Assembly: GCF_017354945.1 (NCBI RefSeq)
Contig: NZ_CP071503.1
Location: forward strand, 186,001 to 250,000
Origin: Shewanella avicenniae
GTDB lineage: Bacteria; Pseudomonadota; Gammaproteobacteria; Enterobacterales; Shewanellaceae
DNA length: 64,000 nt
Direction of reading: 5' to 3'
The position numbers and the translations under genes are program-made. This document shows positions 15,604 through 24,933 of this stretch, in pieces. Within the stretch, counting starts at the first letter, position 1. Every line of letters starts with the position of its first letter. Below the pieces are notes generated by a model. That model was not told the origin of the DNA. It worked only from the letters and a program-made list of their open reading frames with translations, and ran no database searches.

Positions 15604-17318
15604 TGGCCAATGGCGGCGATTTGATCGCTGGCTTGGTTAGCGGCCACTTTGACTTCAATCACCGAGGCGCCGGCGTAATCAAGCGCATCTTCGTAGGCTT
15701 CAACAAATCCAGTTAAATCATCCACCTGATTGTAGGGCAGACCAAACATGGCACTGCCGTAACCGAACTCTAGGCCGTGGCCAAGTCGATAATAGCGTTG
15801 GCGCACTTGGTCATCGGGCACCGGCAGAATATTGAAAATGCTGCCGCCATCGTTATTGAGGATCACAATGACCAAGGGGCTATTGGCTTGGCGTGCCAAG
15901 GCCAATGAGTTGAGATCATGCAGCGCCGAAACATCGCCAATCACCAATGTGGTCGGTTTGCCTTGATGGGCGGCAATGCCACAGCTGGTGGCAATCAAGC
16001 CATCAATCCCCGACGCGCCACGGTTGGTGTAGGTGGTGGCGGGCGTGCTGCTGATAGGCGCAAACATATCGTACAAGCGCACCGGCAGGCTGTTACCAAT
16101 AAACAGCTGTTGGCTGCCGGGGCGAGTGCGAGCGATTTGGCGCACCACTTGCGCTTCACCAAAACTGCTGTGGTCAATCTGCTGGCTAAACAACTGTTCC
16201 AAGGCTTCGTTTTGGGTAACTAACGGCAACGCCCAATGGGCAGATGAGGATCGAGGCCAATCTAACTCACTGATTTGGCTAAGCTCGGCCATGATGACCT
16301 GTTTGGCGTTGTGGCTTGGGTCCAGCCGTTGTTGCTGCGGTAACACTTGCCAGTAGCTGTGCCATGATTGTTCGGCCAGATAGTTGATCAACCGTTTTGA
16401 CAGCAAGCGGCCACCAAACAGCAACACTCGATCGGCCTGTTGCAGCAGCGATTTGGCGTGAGGCTGTTGCAGCAGTTGGTCGATATTGCCAATGGCGGCG
16501 GGGTGTTGTCGCAGTTGCGATTGCGCATCGGTCAGTAAGGGCCAGCCGAGTTTATTGGCCAGCGCTACCAGTTGCTCGGGTTGCTCATCCGCATCGAGTG
16601 TACCGGCAATAATCACCCCTTTACCGTGGACAAAACGGCTGAGGGCATCTTTGGTTGGCAACTGGGCAAACTGTGCCTTGGCAAACTGAATATAGGGTCG
16701 TGCATCGCTGAGCCAGCTTTGCGCTGCATCGCGATACAGTTGCAGTGCTAATGGCAGTGGATCATGCAGCGGCTTCAACAATTGCTGCGGATACAAAGGC
16801 TCACGATACATACAGTTGATATGCAATGGTCCGCTCAGATTCGCTACCGCTTCATCAATGCTGCTCAGCAATACTTTGGCAGGGATGTGTAGATCTGGCG
16901 TAGGCAGATCGACTCGCTTGGCATAGTTAGCAAAAATCGCTGGCTGTACAATGGCTTGGTTCGCGCCACAACCAATCAGCTCTGGTGGTCTATCGCCAGA
17001 CAGCACAATCAATGGCACCTGAGTGAGCCAAGCTTCGACGATTGCCGGATAGAGGTTCGCGACCGCAGTCCCTGAGGTGGTAATAATCGCCACCGGCGCG
17101 CGGCTGGCTTTGGCGAGCCCCAGCGCATAGAACGCCAAGCCCCGTTCATCAAAATGAAGGTGCTGTTTGAGCTTTTGTTGTTGAGAGGCTGCCAGTGTCA
17201 GCGGAGTGGAGCGTGAACCCGGAGCCATGCAGACGTGTTGTACGCCGAGCCGAGCTAATTCTTCGAGGATGATGGCACCCCAAAGCAGATTCAGCTCAGC
17301 ATGGTAGTTATTATGCAT
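15585..17318 (-). CDS. menD: SEPHCHC synthase MenD
   Basis: Thiamine-diphosphate enzyme joining 2-oxoglutarate to isochorismate, the first committed step of menaquinone synthesis. 577 aa, normal length. Seen: the N-terminal [31 protein letters not shown] (ThDP-activating Glu), [17 protein letters not shown], and the ThDP-Mg motif beginning GDVSALHD and ending LNNDGGSIF. First gene of the menDHCE run; menF (isochorismate synthase) is not adjacent. Menaquinone is the donor for the respiratory reductases later in the window. Confidence 0.96.
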   Translation of the reverse strand: MHNNYHAELNLLWGAIILEELARLGVQHVCMAPGSRSTPLTLAASQQQKLKQHLHFDERGLAFYALGLAKASRAPVAIITTSGTAVANLYPAIVEAWLTQVPLIVLSGDRPPELIGCGANQAIVQPAIFANYAKRVDLPTPDLHIPAKVLLSSIDEAVANLSGPLHINCMYREPLYPQQLLKPLHDPLPLALQLYRDAAQSWLSDARPYIQFAKAQFAQLPTKDALSRFVHGKGVIIAGTLDADEQPEQLVALANKLGWPLLTDAQSQLRQHPAAIGNIDQLLQQPHAKSLLQQADRVLLFGGRLLSKRLINYLAEQSWHSYWQVLPQQQRLDPSHNAKQVIMAELSQISELDWPRSSSAHWALPLVTQNEALEQLFSQQIDHSSFGEAQVVRQIARTRPGSQQLFIGNSLPVRLYDMFAPISSTPATTYTNRGASGIDGLIATSCGIAAHQGKPTTLVIGDVSALHDLNSLALARQANSPLVIVILNNDGGSIFNILPVPDDQVRQRYYRLGHGLEFGYGSAMFGLPYNQVDDLTGFVEAYEDALDYAGASVIEVKVAANQASDQIAAIGQWVRQS

Positions 17319-17441
17319 AAGCGGTTACCCAATTTTGGCTGCTGAATAGTGTAACCATTTGCACGCACTGGCAAAAGCGATAAAAAGTTTACTGAGGCGG
17401 AGTTTTGCGCGCTGAGGTAACTTCGGGCTGGCGATTTCGGC

Positions 17442-18401
17442 TTATACCAAGCTGTTGGTGACTTGGCGGATCTGCTCTTTAAGCCAATTCAAGTCTTCAT
17501 CGCTGTTGTTATTGCTACTGATCATCTCCACGGTTTTTGGGGTGGCGACGGTAAACATTCGCTGTGTTTCAACATCGGACAGGCGACAGCCATGCACCAT
17601 CGGCACATCGGGCAGCAGATCGAATACCGCATGATATGGCACCAGCGCCACCGCTTGGCTCTCTTGCAAGTAAAGGAACAGTGACGACACACTGCTGATG
17701 CAGATATCGATAGTCAGTGGTATGCCGTTGGTGTGGCAGTAATCTTCAAACGGGCAGGTGCTGCGTGGATTGCAGCCGACTTCTGTTTTCACAAACGGAT
17801 ATTGGGCAATCCGTTCTAAGGTGATTTCGCCCTGCAGCAATGGATGCTCGCTACTGCACACCAGAAACAATTCACTCAGGGATTTGATAAATTCCACATG
17901 GAAGCTTTTTTCCACCAAGGCTTGTGCTTCTTGATGATTACCGCAGCAGATGCCCAAGGTGATCTCGCCATCGAGGATGCCTTGCAGTGAGGCGGAGTTC
18001 CACGGGTTAAAGTTGAGATGGAAATGCTTGTTATGTTCTTTAACCGCTTTCATCAGTGCTTTGGGGTACAGGTAACTTACCAGCCCAGGAATTGCCACTT
18101 CAAACCAACGTTCCTGCCCCTTATGTTGCTGACCTATATGGTTAAATCGTTGTGCGTGTTCCACAATCTCTTTGGCAATCGGGTAGATGGACTTGGCGTA
18201 ATCATTGGGGATCAAACCATATTTTTTACGCTGGAATAATTCATTGCCAAATATGCTGCGACAATTATTTAAGCATCTGCTTATTTTAGACTGAGGTATA
18301 TTAAGGATCTTTGATACTTGTGTGGCAGATTTATTTTCGCAAAGATTAACAATGATGAGCAGGCTCATCATGTCTAATTTTTCAAAATCGACATTTTTCA
18401 T
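17442..18401 (-). CDS. LysR-type transcriptional regulator
   Basis: 319 aa from the ATG at 18401 (MKNVDFEKLD); the frame is open to a TTG at 18455 but that extension is not LysR-like. The N-terminal winged helix (ATQVSKILNIPQSKISRCLNN) is followed by the substrate-binding domain. The effector domain is rich in Cys and His (SCGNHQ-like, CNPRSTCPFEDYCHTNG around residues 225-245), which is unusual and might sense metal or redox. It is divergent from the DUF2726-like/NrfBCD block, so it may regulate that block. Confidence 0.88.
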   Translation of the reverse strand: MKNVDFEKLDMMSLLIIVNLCENKSATQVSKILNIPQSKISRCLNNCRSIFGNELFQRKKYGLIPNDYAKSIYPIAKEIVEHAQRFNHIGQQHKGQERWFEVAIPGLVSYLYPKALMKAVKEHNKHFHLNFNPWNSASLQGILDGEITLGICCGNHQEAQALVEKSFHVEFIKSLSELFLVCSSEHPLLQGEITLERIAQYPFVKTEVGCNPRSTCPFEDYCHTNGIPLTIDICISSVSSLFLYLQESQAVALVPYHAVFDLLPDVPMVHGCRLSDVETQRMFTVATPKTVEMISSNNNSDEDLNWLKEQIRQVTNSLV

Positions 18402-18687
18402 TGTTAATGTCCGCGCGCAAACATTTGTATCTGTTAAGCATAATATAAAATGCAAAAAATATAAAATAGCGCTGGATAAATATTTTTATCAGATTAAACT
18501 GTATTTTTAATATATTTTTCAGAAATCATTTACATAAATTAAAATTGTTTTTTAGCAAAATTGAAAAAGATACTTTTAACAACTGCAAAACGTATTTTTT
18601 ATTTATAGATTTATGTTGTTTGAATTTTTAAAAATTCAAATTTTATCAATATCTTAGTTTTGATATCTGCCCGCCTGTCACCATCAA
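18402..18687. other. AT-rich divergent promoter region
   Basis: About 285 bases of very AT-rich sequence between the LysR gene and the CRP-like box upstream of the NrfBCD-like block. No gene seen. Several A/T tracts may be promoter UP elements or curved DNA. Confidence 0.4.
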
Positions 18688-18709
18688 AAATGTGATCTAG
18701 TTCAAAAAA
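18688..18709 (+). promoter_or_regulatory. CRP-like binding site
   Basis: AAATGTGATCTAGTTCAAAA has a perfect left half TGTGA, the central TCTAG and a weaker right half. It lies about 85 bases upstream of the ATG at 18792. CRP is the main activator of anaerobic respiration genes in Shewanella. Confidence 0.5.
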
Positions 18710-18791
18710 TAAAGTGGCACTTACTCCAATACTCAAGGTGCGATAAAAACGTCGCATATTACAAAATAGAAAATGATGGTTGGAGGTAAAT

Positions 18792-19259
18792 ATGAGCATC
18801 CTATCTGTCTATCTAAGCTATGCCTTTGTGTACTTTGTTCTATTTTTAGTTGTGCCATTTGTCGTAGTCACTTTCGTTCTCACTTGTATTAAGTTCTTTC
18901 GCAATGAACATGATGTACCGTTACATGCCAGAATTAAAAACAGGCTGTTTGATAATGAAAGTTTGGGCTTTTTCAAATCACTCAAAAGCTTAACTAAAGG
19001 TCAATATGAAATTTGCAGTCATGTGCCTATGGATACAGTGGTTGAAGTTGAGCGAGATGAAGAAGAGCCTCATGGCTATCTGGACTATGTACTCATTGAC
19101 CAGAACTCATCTGAAATAAAGATGATCATCAGCGATTTCAGCGATGCAGATAACAAGAGCGTACTGCCGTTACTGCGGAAGATGAACATTCGTATCATCG
19201 ATATGAAACGCGATCATCCATTTGATACACAACATCTTAGCCAGGCACTCGCTGCCTAA
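18792..19259 (+). CDS. Membrane-anchored DUF2726-like protein
   Basis: 155 aa from the ATG at 18792, which has GGAGG seven bases upstream. Residues 3-35 are one long or two short transmembrane segments (YLSYAFVYFVLFLVVPFVVV). The soluble part (about 60-150) has YEICSHVPMDTVVEVE, YLDYVLIDQ and LLRKMNIRIIDMKRD, resembling the DUF2726 fold, a restriction-endonuclease-like domain, but the acidic residues of the typical ELD motif are not preserved. It opens the run leading to the NrfBCD-like genes. Function is unknown. Confidence 0.72.
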   Translation: MSILSVYLSYAFVYFVLFLVVPFVVVTFVLTCIKFFRNEHDVPLHARIKNRLFDNESLGFFKSLKSLTKGQYEICSHVPMDTVVEVERDEEEPHGYLDYVLIDQNSSEIKMIISDFSDADNKSVLPLLRKMNIRIIDMKRDHPFDTQHLSQALAA

Positions 19260-19324
19260 GTTAAGTCCGTGTCGGTGGTACCTTGGGTACCACCGAGTTT
19301 TCAACTTCACTCTGGGGACACATC

Positions 19325-19810
19325 ATGTCCAGGAATACTTGGCGCACAGTGCTCGGTGCCGCCACATTGGTATGCCTGATGAGTTTCAGCCCTGCCAATG
19401 CCGATAATTCCGCCGCACCGAACATTAATCAAGATCCCTGCCTCAAATGCCACAAGCGCAATGGCACTATGCAGGGAGTCCATGGCAACGAACAGCTGCA
19501 GTTAAGCTGTACTAATTGCCACGGCGAAAAAGGTATCCATCCACGTAAACCTAATGACGTTATAGTGTTTTCCACCGATATGACACTGCCGCCGCTGGAG
19601 GCGAATCAACGCTGCTGGCAATGTCATGACGCTACCGCACTTGGCGAACAAGCATGGTTCCACAACATGCACGCCAACAAGCTGTTCTGCTGGTCTTGTC
19701 ATAAGCTGCATCCGCAGGATGATCCCGCGCTGCAACCGCCCGCCAGTCAGCTTTGTCGTAGTTGTCACGCTGAGCAGCCACAGCTGCTGCAGGAGGTGGA
19801 TCATGGATAA
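19325..19810 (+). CDS. nrfB: Pentahaem cytochrome c, NrfB-like
   Basis: 161 aa with a Sec signal peptide (TWRTVLGAATLVCLMSFSPA, cut after ANA). Five CxxCH haem sites: CLKCH, CTNCH, CWQCH, CWSCH, CRSCH, the number and size of NrfB, the periplasmic electron carrier of the nitrite reductase system. ATG at 19325 is chosen because the signal peptide begins there and GGGGA precedes it. It overlaps the next gene by eight bases. No nrfA is adjacent, so the final acceptor is open. Confidence 0.88.
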   Translation: MSRNTWRTVLGAATLVCLMSFSPANADNSAAPNINQDPCLKCHKRNGTMQGVHGNEQLQLSCTNCHGEKGIHPRKPNDVIVFSTDMTLPPLEANQRCWQCHDATALGEQAWFHNMHANKLFCWSCHKLHPQDDPALQPPASQLCRSCHAEQPQLLQEVDHG

Positions 19811-20483
19811 CATCAGACGCCAATTTATTAAAGGTGGCACTGCGTTAGTGGCCGCAACATCACTGTATCTACTGCACGATGCGGGCGCACAAGAGGAGTT
19901 GCCACAAACCAAAAAACGATATGCCTTGTTGCATGACGAAACCAAATGCATTGGCTGTAATGCCTGTGCCGAAGCCTGCCGTTTGACTAATCAGGTACCG
20001 CAAGAAGTGGCAAGATTGCGGATTGAGCGCACTGGCCCCTATGGCGAATTTCCGGATCAGTATTACCGCTTTACCCGAGTGTCTTGCCAACACTGTGAGG
20101 AGGCGCCTTGTGTGAATGTTTGCCCCACTGGCGCGGCAAACATCGATAGAAGCACCGGCATAGTGTCGGTCAACAGTTGGAAGTGTGTCGGCTGCCAATA
20201 TTGTATTGCGGCGTGTCCGTACCATATTCGCTTTATTAACCCGGTGACCCATGCTGCGGATAAATGTGACTTCTGCAAAGAGACCAATCTGCGCGAAGGC
20301 AAGCAACCTGCCTGCGTAATGGCGTGCCCGACCGGCGCGTTGATGTTTGGTGATTTAGAAGATCCGCACAGCAAGATAGTGGCTGCGTTAAATTCGCAAC
20401 CAGTGTATCGCGCGAAAGAGGACTTGGGCACCCACCCCAAACTGTTTCGCATTCGGGCTAAAGCAGGGGAGGTTTCATTATGA
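19803..20483 (+). CDS. nrfC: NrfC-like Tat-exported 4x[4Fe-4S] protein
   Basis: 226 aa. The N-terminus RRQFIKGGTALVAATSLY is a twin-arginine signal (the ATG at 19803 lies within the end of the cytochrome gene). Four cysteine clusters: CIGCNACAEACR, CQHCEEAPCVNVCP, CVGCQYCIAACP and CDFC...CVMACP, giving four [4Fe-4S] centres. It should relay electrons from the NrfD quinol site to the pentahaem protein. Its TGA overlaps the nrfD-like ATG (ATGA). Confidence 0.9.
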   Translation: MDNIRRQFIKGGTALVAATSLYLLHDAGAQEELPQTKKRYALLHDETKCIGCNACAEACRLTNQVPQEVARLRIERTGPYGEFPDQYYRFTRVSCQHCEEAPCVNVCPTGAANIDRSTGIVSVNSWKCVGCQYCIAACPYHIRFINPVTHAADKCDFCKETNLREGKQPACVMACPTGALMFGDLEDPHSKIVAALNSQPVYRAKEDLGTHPKLFRIRAKAGEVSL

Positions 20484-21421
20484 GCGCCTTTCATAGCGAA
20501 TATTTAGTGTGGCATTGGCCAATCGCCTTTTATCTGTTTCTCGCTGGGGTTTCCGCCGGTGCGATGTTTTTTGCGGTATTGCTGAAACATCTGTGCGTGA
20601 AGGACTCCCCCCATCTTTCAGGTTATATACGTGCCGCTTGCCTGATTGCACCGGTGACCGTGATGGCTGGCTTAGGAATTTTGGTGACCGATTTAACCAA
20701 GCCATTGGAATTTTGGAAGATTTTAGTGTTTTATAACCCCACGTCGGTGATGTCAGTGGGGGTGATGATTTTGCTGGTCTACACAGTGCTGATGTTTATG
20801 TGGATCGCGCTGGTCATGCGCCCTTATATCGATGAGTGGAGTGAAATGCACTTGCCGTGGCTACAGAAGATCACCCAATGGTTAAGCAACATAGAACCGA
20901 CGCTGACCGGCATCTTAGTGATTCTGTCGCTGTCCCTCGGCGCCTATACCGGATTTCTGCTGTCGGCTTTACCGGGATACCCCATGTTGAATAATCCGGT
21001 ACTGCCAATTCTGTTTTTGTTGTCCGGTTTAAGCTCTGGCGCGGCATCATCTTTGCTCGGCGGCGTATTGCTGCACGGTAATCCTGACAGTCGTGAGGTG
21101 AAGTTTATCCACAAGATCGAAATCCCACTGATTTTGGTTGAAATTGTGGTGATTTTTACCTTCTTCATGGGCTTAGTGCTCACCGGTGGGCAAAGCAAAA
21201 TCGCCGCGATGAATGCGCTTGGCTTCGGCTTCTGGGGTGCCGTGTTCTGGTTTGGGATTTTAGTGATTGGTTTGTCGGTGCCGCTGGCGATGAACCTGTT
21301 TATGACCGCTACAGCTAAACGGCGCTGGGCCTATGTGGCCGCCACCGCGAGCTGTAGCTTACTTGGTGTGCTGATGCTGAGACACTTTATTCTTTACACT
21401 GGGCAGTTGACCATTGCGTAA
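20480..21421 (+). CDS. nrfD: NrfD-like polytopic quinol-oxidising membrane subunit
   Basis: 313 aa with about eight predicted transmembrane helices, starting with PIAFYLFLAGVSAGAMFFAV. The FLAGVSAGA segment and the later PILFLLSGLSSGAA are hallmarks of the NrfD/PsrC family. It should oxidise menaquinol and pass electrons to the NrfC-like subunit. Last gene of the block; followed by an intrinsic terminator. Modules of this type can replace CymA as an entry of electrons into the periplasm. Confidence 0.92.
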   Translation: MSAFHSEYLVWHWPIAFYLFLAGVSAGAMFFAVLLKHLCVKDSPHLSGYIRAACLIAPVTVMAGLGILVTDLTKPLEFWKILVFYNPTSVMSVGVMILLVYTVLMFMWIALVMRPYIDEWSEMHLPWLQKITQWLSNIEPTLTGILVILSLSLGAYTGFLLSALPGYPMLNNPVLPILFLLSGLSSGAASSLLGGVLLHGNPDSREVKFIHKIEIPLILVEIVVIFTFFMGLVLTGGQSKIAAMNALGFGFWGAVFWFGILVIGLSVPLAMNLFMTATAKRRWAYVAATASCSLLGVLMLRHFILYTGQLTIA

Positions 21422-21553
21422 CCGCGCGTTGTCGGCTGCTAAAACGAATCGCAGCCCAGACAGACAGGTCTGCCGCTTGCCACAGGGAAGTTACTGGGCA
21501 GGATGCCACTATTTGTCAATTTATGACCCCTTGACCCGAACCTCCACGGGTTT

Positions 21554-21584
21554 AGCCACCGACGAGCACTCAGGTGGCTTTTTG
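21554..21584 (+). terminator. Intrinsic terminator after the NrfD-like gene
   Basis: Stem AGCCACC/GGTGGCT followed by TTTTTG, about 130 bases beyond the nrfD-like stop. A second, overlapping complement GAGCACTCAGG/CCTGAGTGC may act on the opposite strand for the MarR gene. Confidence 0.7.
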
Positions 21585-21602
21585 TTTCCTGAGTGCCAAC
21601 TA

Positions 21603-22043
21603 CTATTGCGGAAAGCGGGTATTACTTGCGACTAAGTTGTCCTGCATTTGAGCTAATACACGTTTAAAGGTGGCAATATCTGCAGTAGGGATCCCCTTCC
21701 AAGCTGGCTGCCAAATCTCTTCAATTGTTTGGTCAATTGCGCCAATCATCTGTTGCGCCTTGGGGGTAACGTAAAGGCGGCGAACTCTATGGTCATTTCC
21801 CGGTTTGCGACGTTCAATCAAGCCTGCCTCCTCGAGTTGATCAACCACTCGACTGACTTTTATTGGTTGCATGGATAGTCGCTCAGCGAGGTCAAACTGG
21901 CGAATGCCTGGGCACATCTCTACTCGCTTTACAATCATTGCTTGCGCCATCGGTAACCCAGCAATTTTTTCGTTAGTTTGAAACGTGAGCGTAAGTAGCC
22001 GCAAAATATTTGCCATCTGATAACCGCTTTCTTCGGGCTCCAT
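21603..22043 (-). CDS. MarR-family transcriptional regulator
   Basis: 146 aa. Winged-helix core: QFDLAERLSMQPIKVSRVVDQ (recognition helix) and LIERRKPGNDHRVRRLYVT (wing), typical MarR. Convergent with the NrfBCD-like operon and divergent from the dms operon, so it may act on the latter. Ligand unknown. Confidence 0.9.
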   Translation of the reverse strand: MEPEESGYQMANILRLLTLTFQTNEKIAGLPMAQAMIVKRVEMCPGIRQFDLAERLSMQPIKVSRVVDQLEEAGLIERRKPGNDHRVRRLYVTPKAQQMIGAIDQTIEEIWQPAWKGIPTADIATFKRVLAQMQDNLVASNTRFPQ

Positions 22044-22747
22044 TTCAGCTTTGTTCCGTTATTTAGTTTGATTAGGTGACCACTAATTTATCCAATCAAT
22101 GTCTTTGACGCATCGAGTTTTCGCTGATACTGAGGCGCAGATAACGAATAAATTTTTTACTAACTGCCCGTATTTTTAGAATTTGTTTATTTGCCTAACA
22201 TAGCTGCAACATTTTTTAGCTTAAGCACTAATTCATGAATTTTTATGGAATGACGTACTCTAAATAGCTGATTAAATTTATTGTTAATAATTTGTTTAAA
22301 AGCTTTAATTTCAAATAAAAATATTACTGTTTTTAATTATTGAACTTTTAATTTACAGGTATGAAATAATATATCTTCATTAGATTAATATGGTGGAAAT
22401 ATATTATTATTTTTTACGGTTGCGTTACTTTTTGTTTGTGATCTAGATATATATTCGCCTTGTCTAAAATTTATATTTTCAGTTGCGTTTTTTTAAGTTT
22501 TTCTTGAATAGCTAATTTAGTATTACACTTATGTTATTGAAATTTATTGTTTTATAAAATTTATTCGAGATTTGTAAAATTGGCCTAACGTCACTTTTTT
22601 TGATTATTTATTAAGATGATCAAAAAGTGATTTTGATAGGTGAATTACCTGTGGCGGTTTATGTAATATTAATATTCGATTCTAATGTTTTTAATTCCAT
22701 TAGAACGGAAAATCATTTAGATAAAATAAACTCTAAAAGGTGTAACG
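22044..22747. other. Long AT-rich intergenic region upstream of dmsE
   Basis: About 700 bases, strikingly AT-rich, without a gene on either strand. It contains the CRP-like box at 22434 and is the natural promoter region of the dms operon; the long A/T runs could bind H-NS-like proteins. Confidence 0.45.
22434..22455 (+). promoter_or_regulatory. CRP-like binding site upstream of the dms operon
   Basis: TTTGTGATCTAGATATATAT matches the CRP consensus at TGTGATCTAGA, with a degenerate right half. It sits about 290 bases upstream of the original dmsE start. CRP control of dms genes is established in Shewanella oneidensis. Confidence 0.5.
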
Positions 22748-22776
22748 ATGTCCCGGCTTATTTATATAGCATTTAT
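22748..22776 (+). pseudogene. dmsE: Detached 5' end of dmsE (original start)
   Basis: ATG at 22748 with AAAGGTG six bases upstream encodes MSRLIYIAF and then runs into the left end of the insertion element. If the 1214-bp element and one copy of its target duplication are removed, this frame joins exactly to the downstream cytochrome frame and makes a complete signal peptide (basic residue, then [18 protein letters not shown]). So this is the native start of dmsE, cut off by the insertion. Confidence 0.82.
22767..22776 (+). repeat. Target site duplication, left copy
   Basis: TAGCATTTAT directly precedes the element's left end and is repeated exactly at 23991-24000 on the other side. Confidence 0.92.
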
Positions 22777-23990
22777 CAGGGCCGGAGCATACTTTGATTA
22801 GTTGCTAACCAAAGAACACTTTTTTACGGTAATCATCGCTCCACCCAGCTTGTTTTAGTTTGTTTCGCTGGCTCGGTGAGCCGCAATCACACTGCCGCAG
22901 CATATTCATTACGAAACGTCTGAACAGTGCAATGTTTTCGACTGCACCTTCTAGTGCTATCCGCGACTCATCTTCTTTAAATACAACATCTAGCACGTAA
23001 TGTTGACTGTTCTCAATCCGCCAGTGCTGACGAATGTAGTGCCCAAGCAGTTTGTGGCGTGGGGACAGCGAACTCACATAGTAACTGGTATCTATCGTTG
23101 TGTTCCGCCCCTCTGTACGATGTCGCTCTACAGCAATGATACTCCTGATGGTTGGCCACTTTTGTGCAAGCTCCTCTGGCAATTTCGCCTTGAGCTGAAA
23201 CACATATCGTTCTTCCTTGCGGCCATGAGCCTCTTGTCTAACTTCGGTGACAACTTGCTCTTTTTTAGCATCAAAAACAGTCTGAAATTGAGACTGAACA
23301 GCGTTCCAAAGCTTGGGCTGGTTCTTCTTGACTTGAACCACAACATGCGCCTTTTTCTCACTGATTTTTTCCAACGTTTCACGCTGACAATGCAAGGCAT
23401 CTAGGGTAATCACTGCACCATTAAGATTTAGGACATCGAGCATCTGACGAACGACACTGATTTCACCCTTCTTGTTTTCTGTTGGCTGCTGGCTAAGGAC
23501 CAGTCCGTTTTCAGTATCGTAGGCAGTGACCAGTTGCAACGCAGTCTTTGAATCATTGCGGTAAGCGCCTCTGAGCACTTTGCCATCGAAGGCAATGATG
23601 GGCTTGCCAGTATGTGTCCGCTGCTCATTTACCCAATTCAACAGCGCTTCAAGCAGCGACTCCACAACCACAGTGCGCAAGATACGAGCGATGGTGTGCC
23701 GCCGAGGAATGCCATGATTAAATGGGCGAAATTTTTGTAGCCAGGGAAGTTTACTATCACCATAGGTTTCAATGTCTTGCCAGCCTTCAGCACCCGACAT
23801 AATAGCGCTTAAGACAAGGAACATGACGTCCACAAGGTTATGCCTTTGGTTGATGTCAGAGCGTGTTTCTTCAACAACCGTCAAGTGTTCAAGTAAGTTC
23901 ATCAGGGCTACTACTTGCGAAATGGGCAGCTATTAGATCACAGCATGGTGCCACACTCAACACTAGCTACAAAAGTACGATCCCGCCCTG
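22777..23990 (-). mobile_element. Complete ISAs1-family insertion sequence, 1214 bp
   Basis: Ends are imperfect inverted repeats: the left begins CAGGGCCGGAGCATACTTT, and the right, read inward, begins CAGGGCGGGATCGTACTTT (16 of 19 identical). A perfect 10-bp target duplication, TAGCATTTAT, flanks the element, as expected for this family. It contains a single intact transposase gene on the minus strand. Identical duplications and the open transposase suggest a fairly recent insertion. It lies inside the signal-peptide codons of dmsE. Confidence 0.95.
22805..23902 (-). CDS. ISAs1-family DDE transposase
   Basis: 365 aa, full length. Family features: the N-terminal helical domain with [18 protein letters not shown] and [12 protein letters not shown]; the first catalytic Asp in [14 protein letters not shown]; the second in [14 protein letters not shown]; and the C-terminal [26 protein letters not shown] with the catalytic Glu. 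No frameshift or stop, so the element may be active. Confidence 0.95.
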   Translation of the reverse strand: MNLLEHLTVVEETRSDINQRHNLVDVMFLVLSAIMSGAEGWQDIETYGDSKLPWLQKFRPFNHGIPRRHTIARILRTVVVESLLEALLNWVNEQRTHTGKPIIAFDGKVLRGAYRNDSKTALQLVTAYDTENGLVLSQQPTENKKGEISVVRQMLDVLNLNGAVITLDALHCQRETLEKISEKKAHVVVQVKKNQPKLWNAVQSQFQTVFDAKKEQVVTEVRQEAHGRKEERYVFQLKAKLPEELAQKWPTIRSIIAVERHRTEGRNTTIDTSYYVSSLSPRHKLLGHYIRQHWRIENSQHYVLDVVFKEDESRIALEGAVENIALFRRFVMNMLRQCDCGSPSQRNKLKQAGWSDDYRKKVFFG

Positions 23991-24919
23991 TAGCATTTAT
24001 GGGGATAGGGGCTGTTTTTGCCTTAATTTCCCCAGTCATCGCAACACCGTGGGACGATTTGAGTGGCGAGCAGTTAGAACAGCAACTTCAGACGAAATTT
24101 GCCGAAGGTAAATATTCGTCTAAAGGTGCTGATTCATGTTTGATGTGTCATCAAAAAGACGCAAAAGTGATGGCGCTATTCGATTCGGTTCACGGACGTT
24201 TGGATTCCTCAAAATCACCTATGGCAGGGCTGCAATGCGAAGCATGCCACGGGCCATTAGGCCAACATAACCGTGGTGGTAAAGAGCCAATGATTGACTT
24301 TGGGCCAGACAGTAAGTTGTCAGCCGCAAGTCAAAACAGCGTATGTTTGGGTTGCCATAAACAAGCTGAAACGCAGGATTGGCACAGTAGCATCCACAAT
24401 CTTGAACAAGTTACCTGTGTTTCTTGCCATGAGATCCACAGCGCCAAAGACGCTGTACTCGATAAACAGCAGGTGAACCAAGTATGCAGTGAATGCCATC
24501 GCGAGCAGGAAGCTGACATGCACAAACGATCTTCTCATCCATTGCACTCCTCGCAAATGACCTGTACGGATTGTCACAATCCTCACGGTTCAAGTAATCG
24601 AGGGGCTTTGAAACAAGTCACCGTGAACGACACTTGCTACCAATGTCATGCCGACAAACGTGGTCCGTTGTTGTGGGAACACGCGCCTGTTAGCGAGGAT
24701 TGCACCACTTGCCATGATCCACACGGCAGTGTGAATGAACACTTACTCACTCAAAAAGCACCGCAACTCTGTCAGCAATGCCACGTTGATGACGGGCATT
24801 CCAGCCGAGTCGTGCCAGAGCAGGGTGTCGATGCGTTTGGGGGCGGACGTAGTTGTCTTAACTGCCACAGCCAGATCCACGGGTCTAATCACCCCGCTGG
24901 CAGTAACTTCAGCCGCTGA
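23945..24919 (+). CDS. dmsE: Decahaem cytochrome c DmsE (MtrA family), 5' end replaced by IS sequence
   Basis: Periplasmic decahaem conduit for extracellular DMSO respiration. Ten CxxCH sites are present (CLMCH, CEACH, CLGCH, CVSCH, CSECH, CTDCH, CYQCH, CTTCH, CQQCH, CLNCH). The native start at 22748 is separated by the IS. In the present frame the first ATG is at 23945, within the IS right end, and would give a basic n-region ([10 protein letters not shown]) ahead of the native hydrophobic core [14 protein letters not shown], still a plausible signal peptide. A TTG at 23915 and ATG at 23999 are alternatives; none has a good ribosome-binding site. Function may be kept or reduced. Confidence 0.85.
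   Translation: MVPHSTLATKVRSRPVAFMGIGAVFALISPVIATPWDDLSGEQLEQQLQTKFAEGKYSSKGADSCLMCHQKDAKVMALFDSVHGRLDSSKSPMAGLQCEACHGPLGQHNRGGKEPMIDFGPDSKLSAASQNSVCLGCHKQAETQDWHSSIHNLEQVTCVSCHEIHSAKDAVLDKQQVNQVCSECHREQEADMHKRSSHPLHSSQMTCTDCHNPHGSSNRGALKQVTVNDTCYQCHADKRGPLLWEHAPVSEDCTTCHDPHGSVNEHLLTQKAPQLCQQCHVDDGHSSRVVPEQGVDAFGGGRSCLNCHSQIHGSNHPAGSNFSR
23991..24000 (+). repeat. Target site duplication, right copy
   Basis: TAGCATTTAT follows the right inverted repeat and equals 22767-22776. The ATG at 23999 straddles its end. Confidence 0.92.
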
Positions 24920-24933
24920 TAAGGAGCAATGAC

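Noticed and set aside
19325..20483. Complete nrf nitrite reductase operon
   Set aside because: No NrfA (CxxCK site pentahaem reductase) or NrfEFG maturation genes are present.
22044..22747. Hidden genes in the AT-rich region before dmsE
   Set aside because: Stops are frequent in all frames; only regulatory content is likely.
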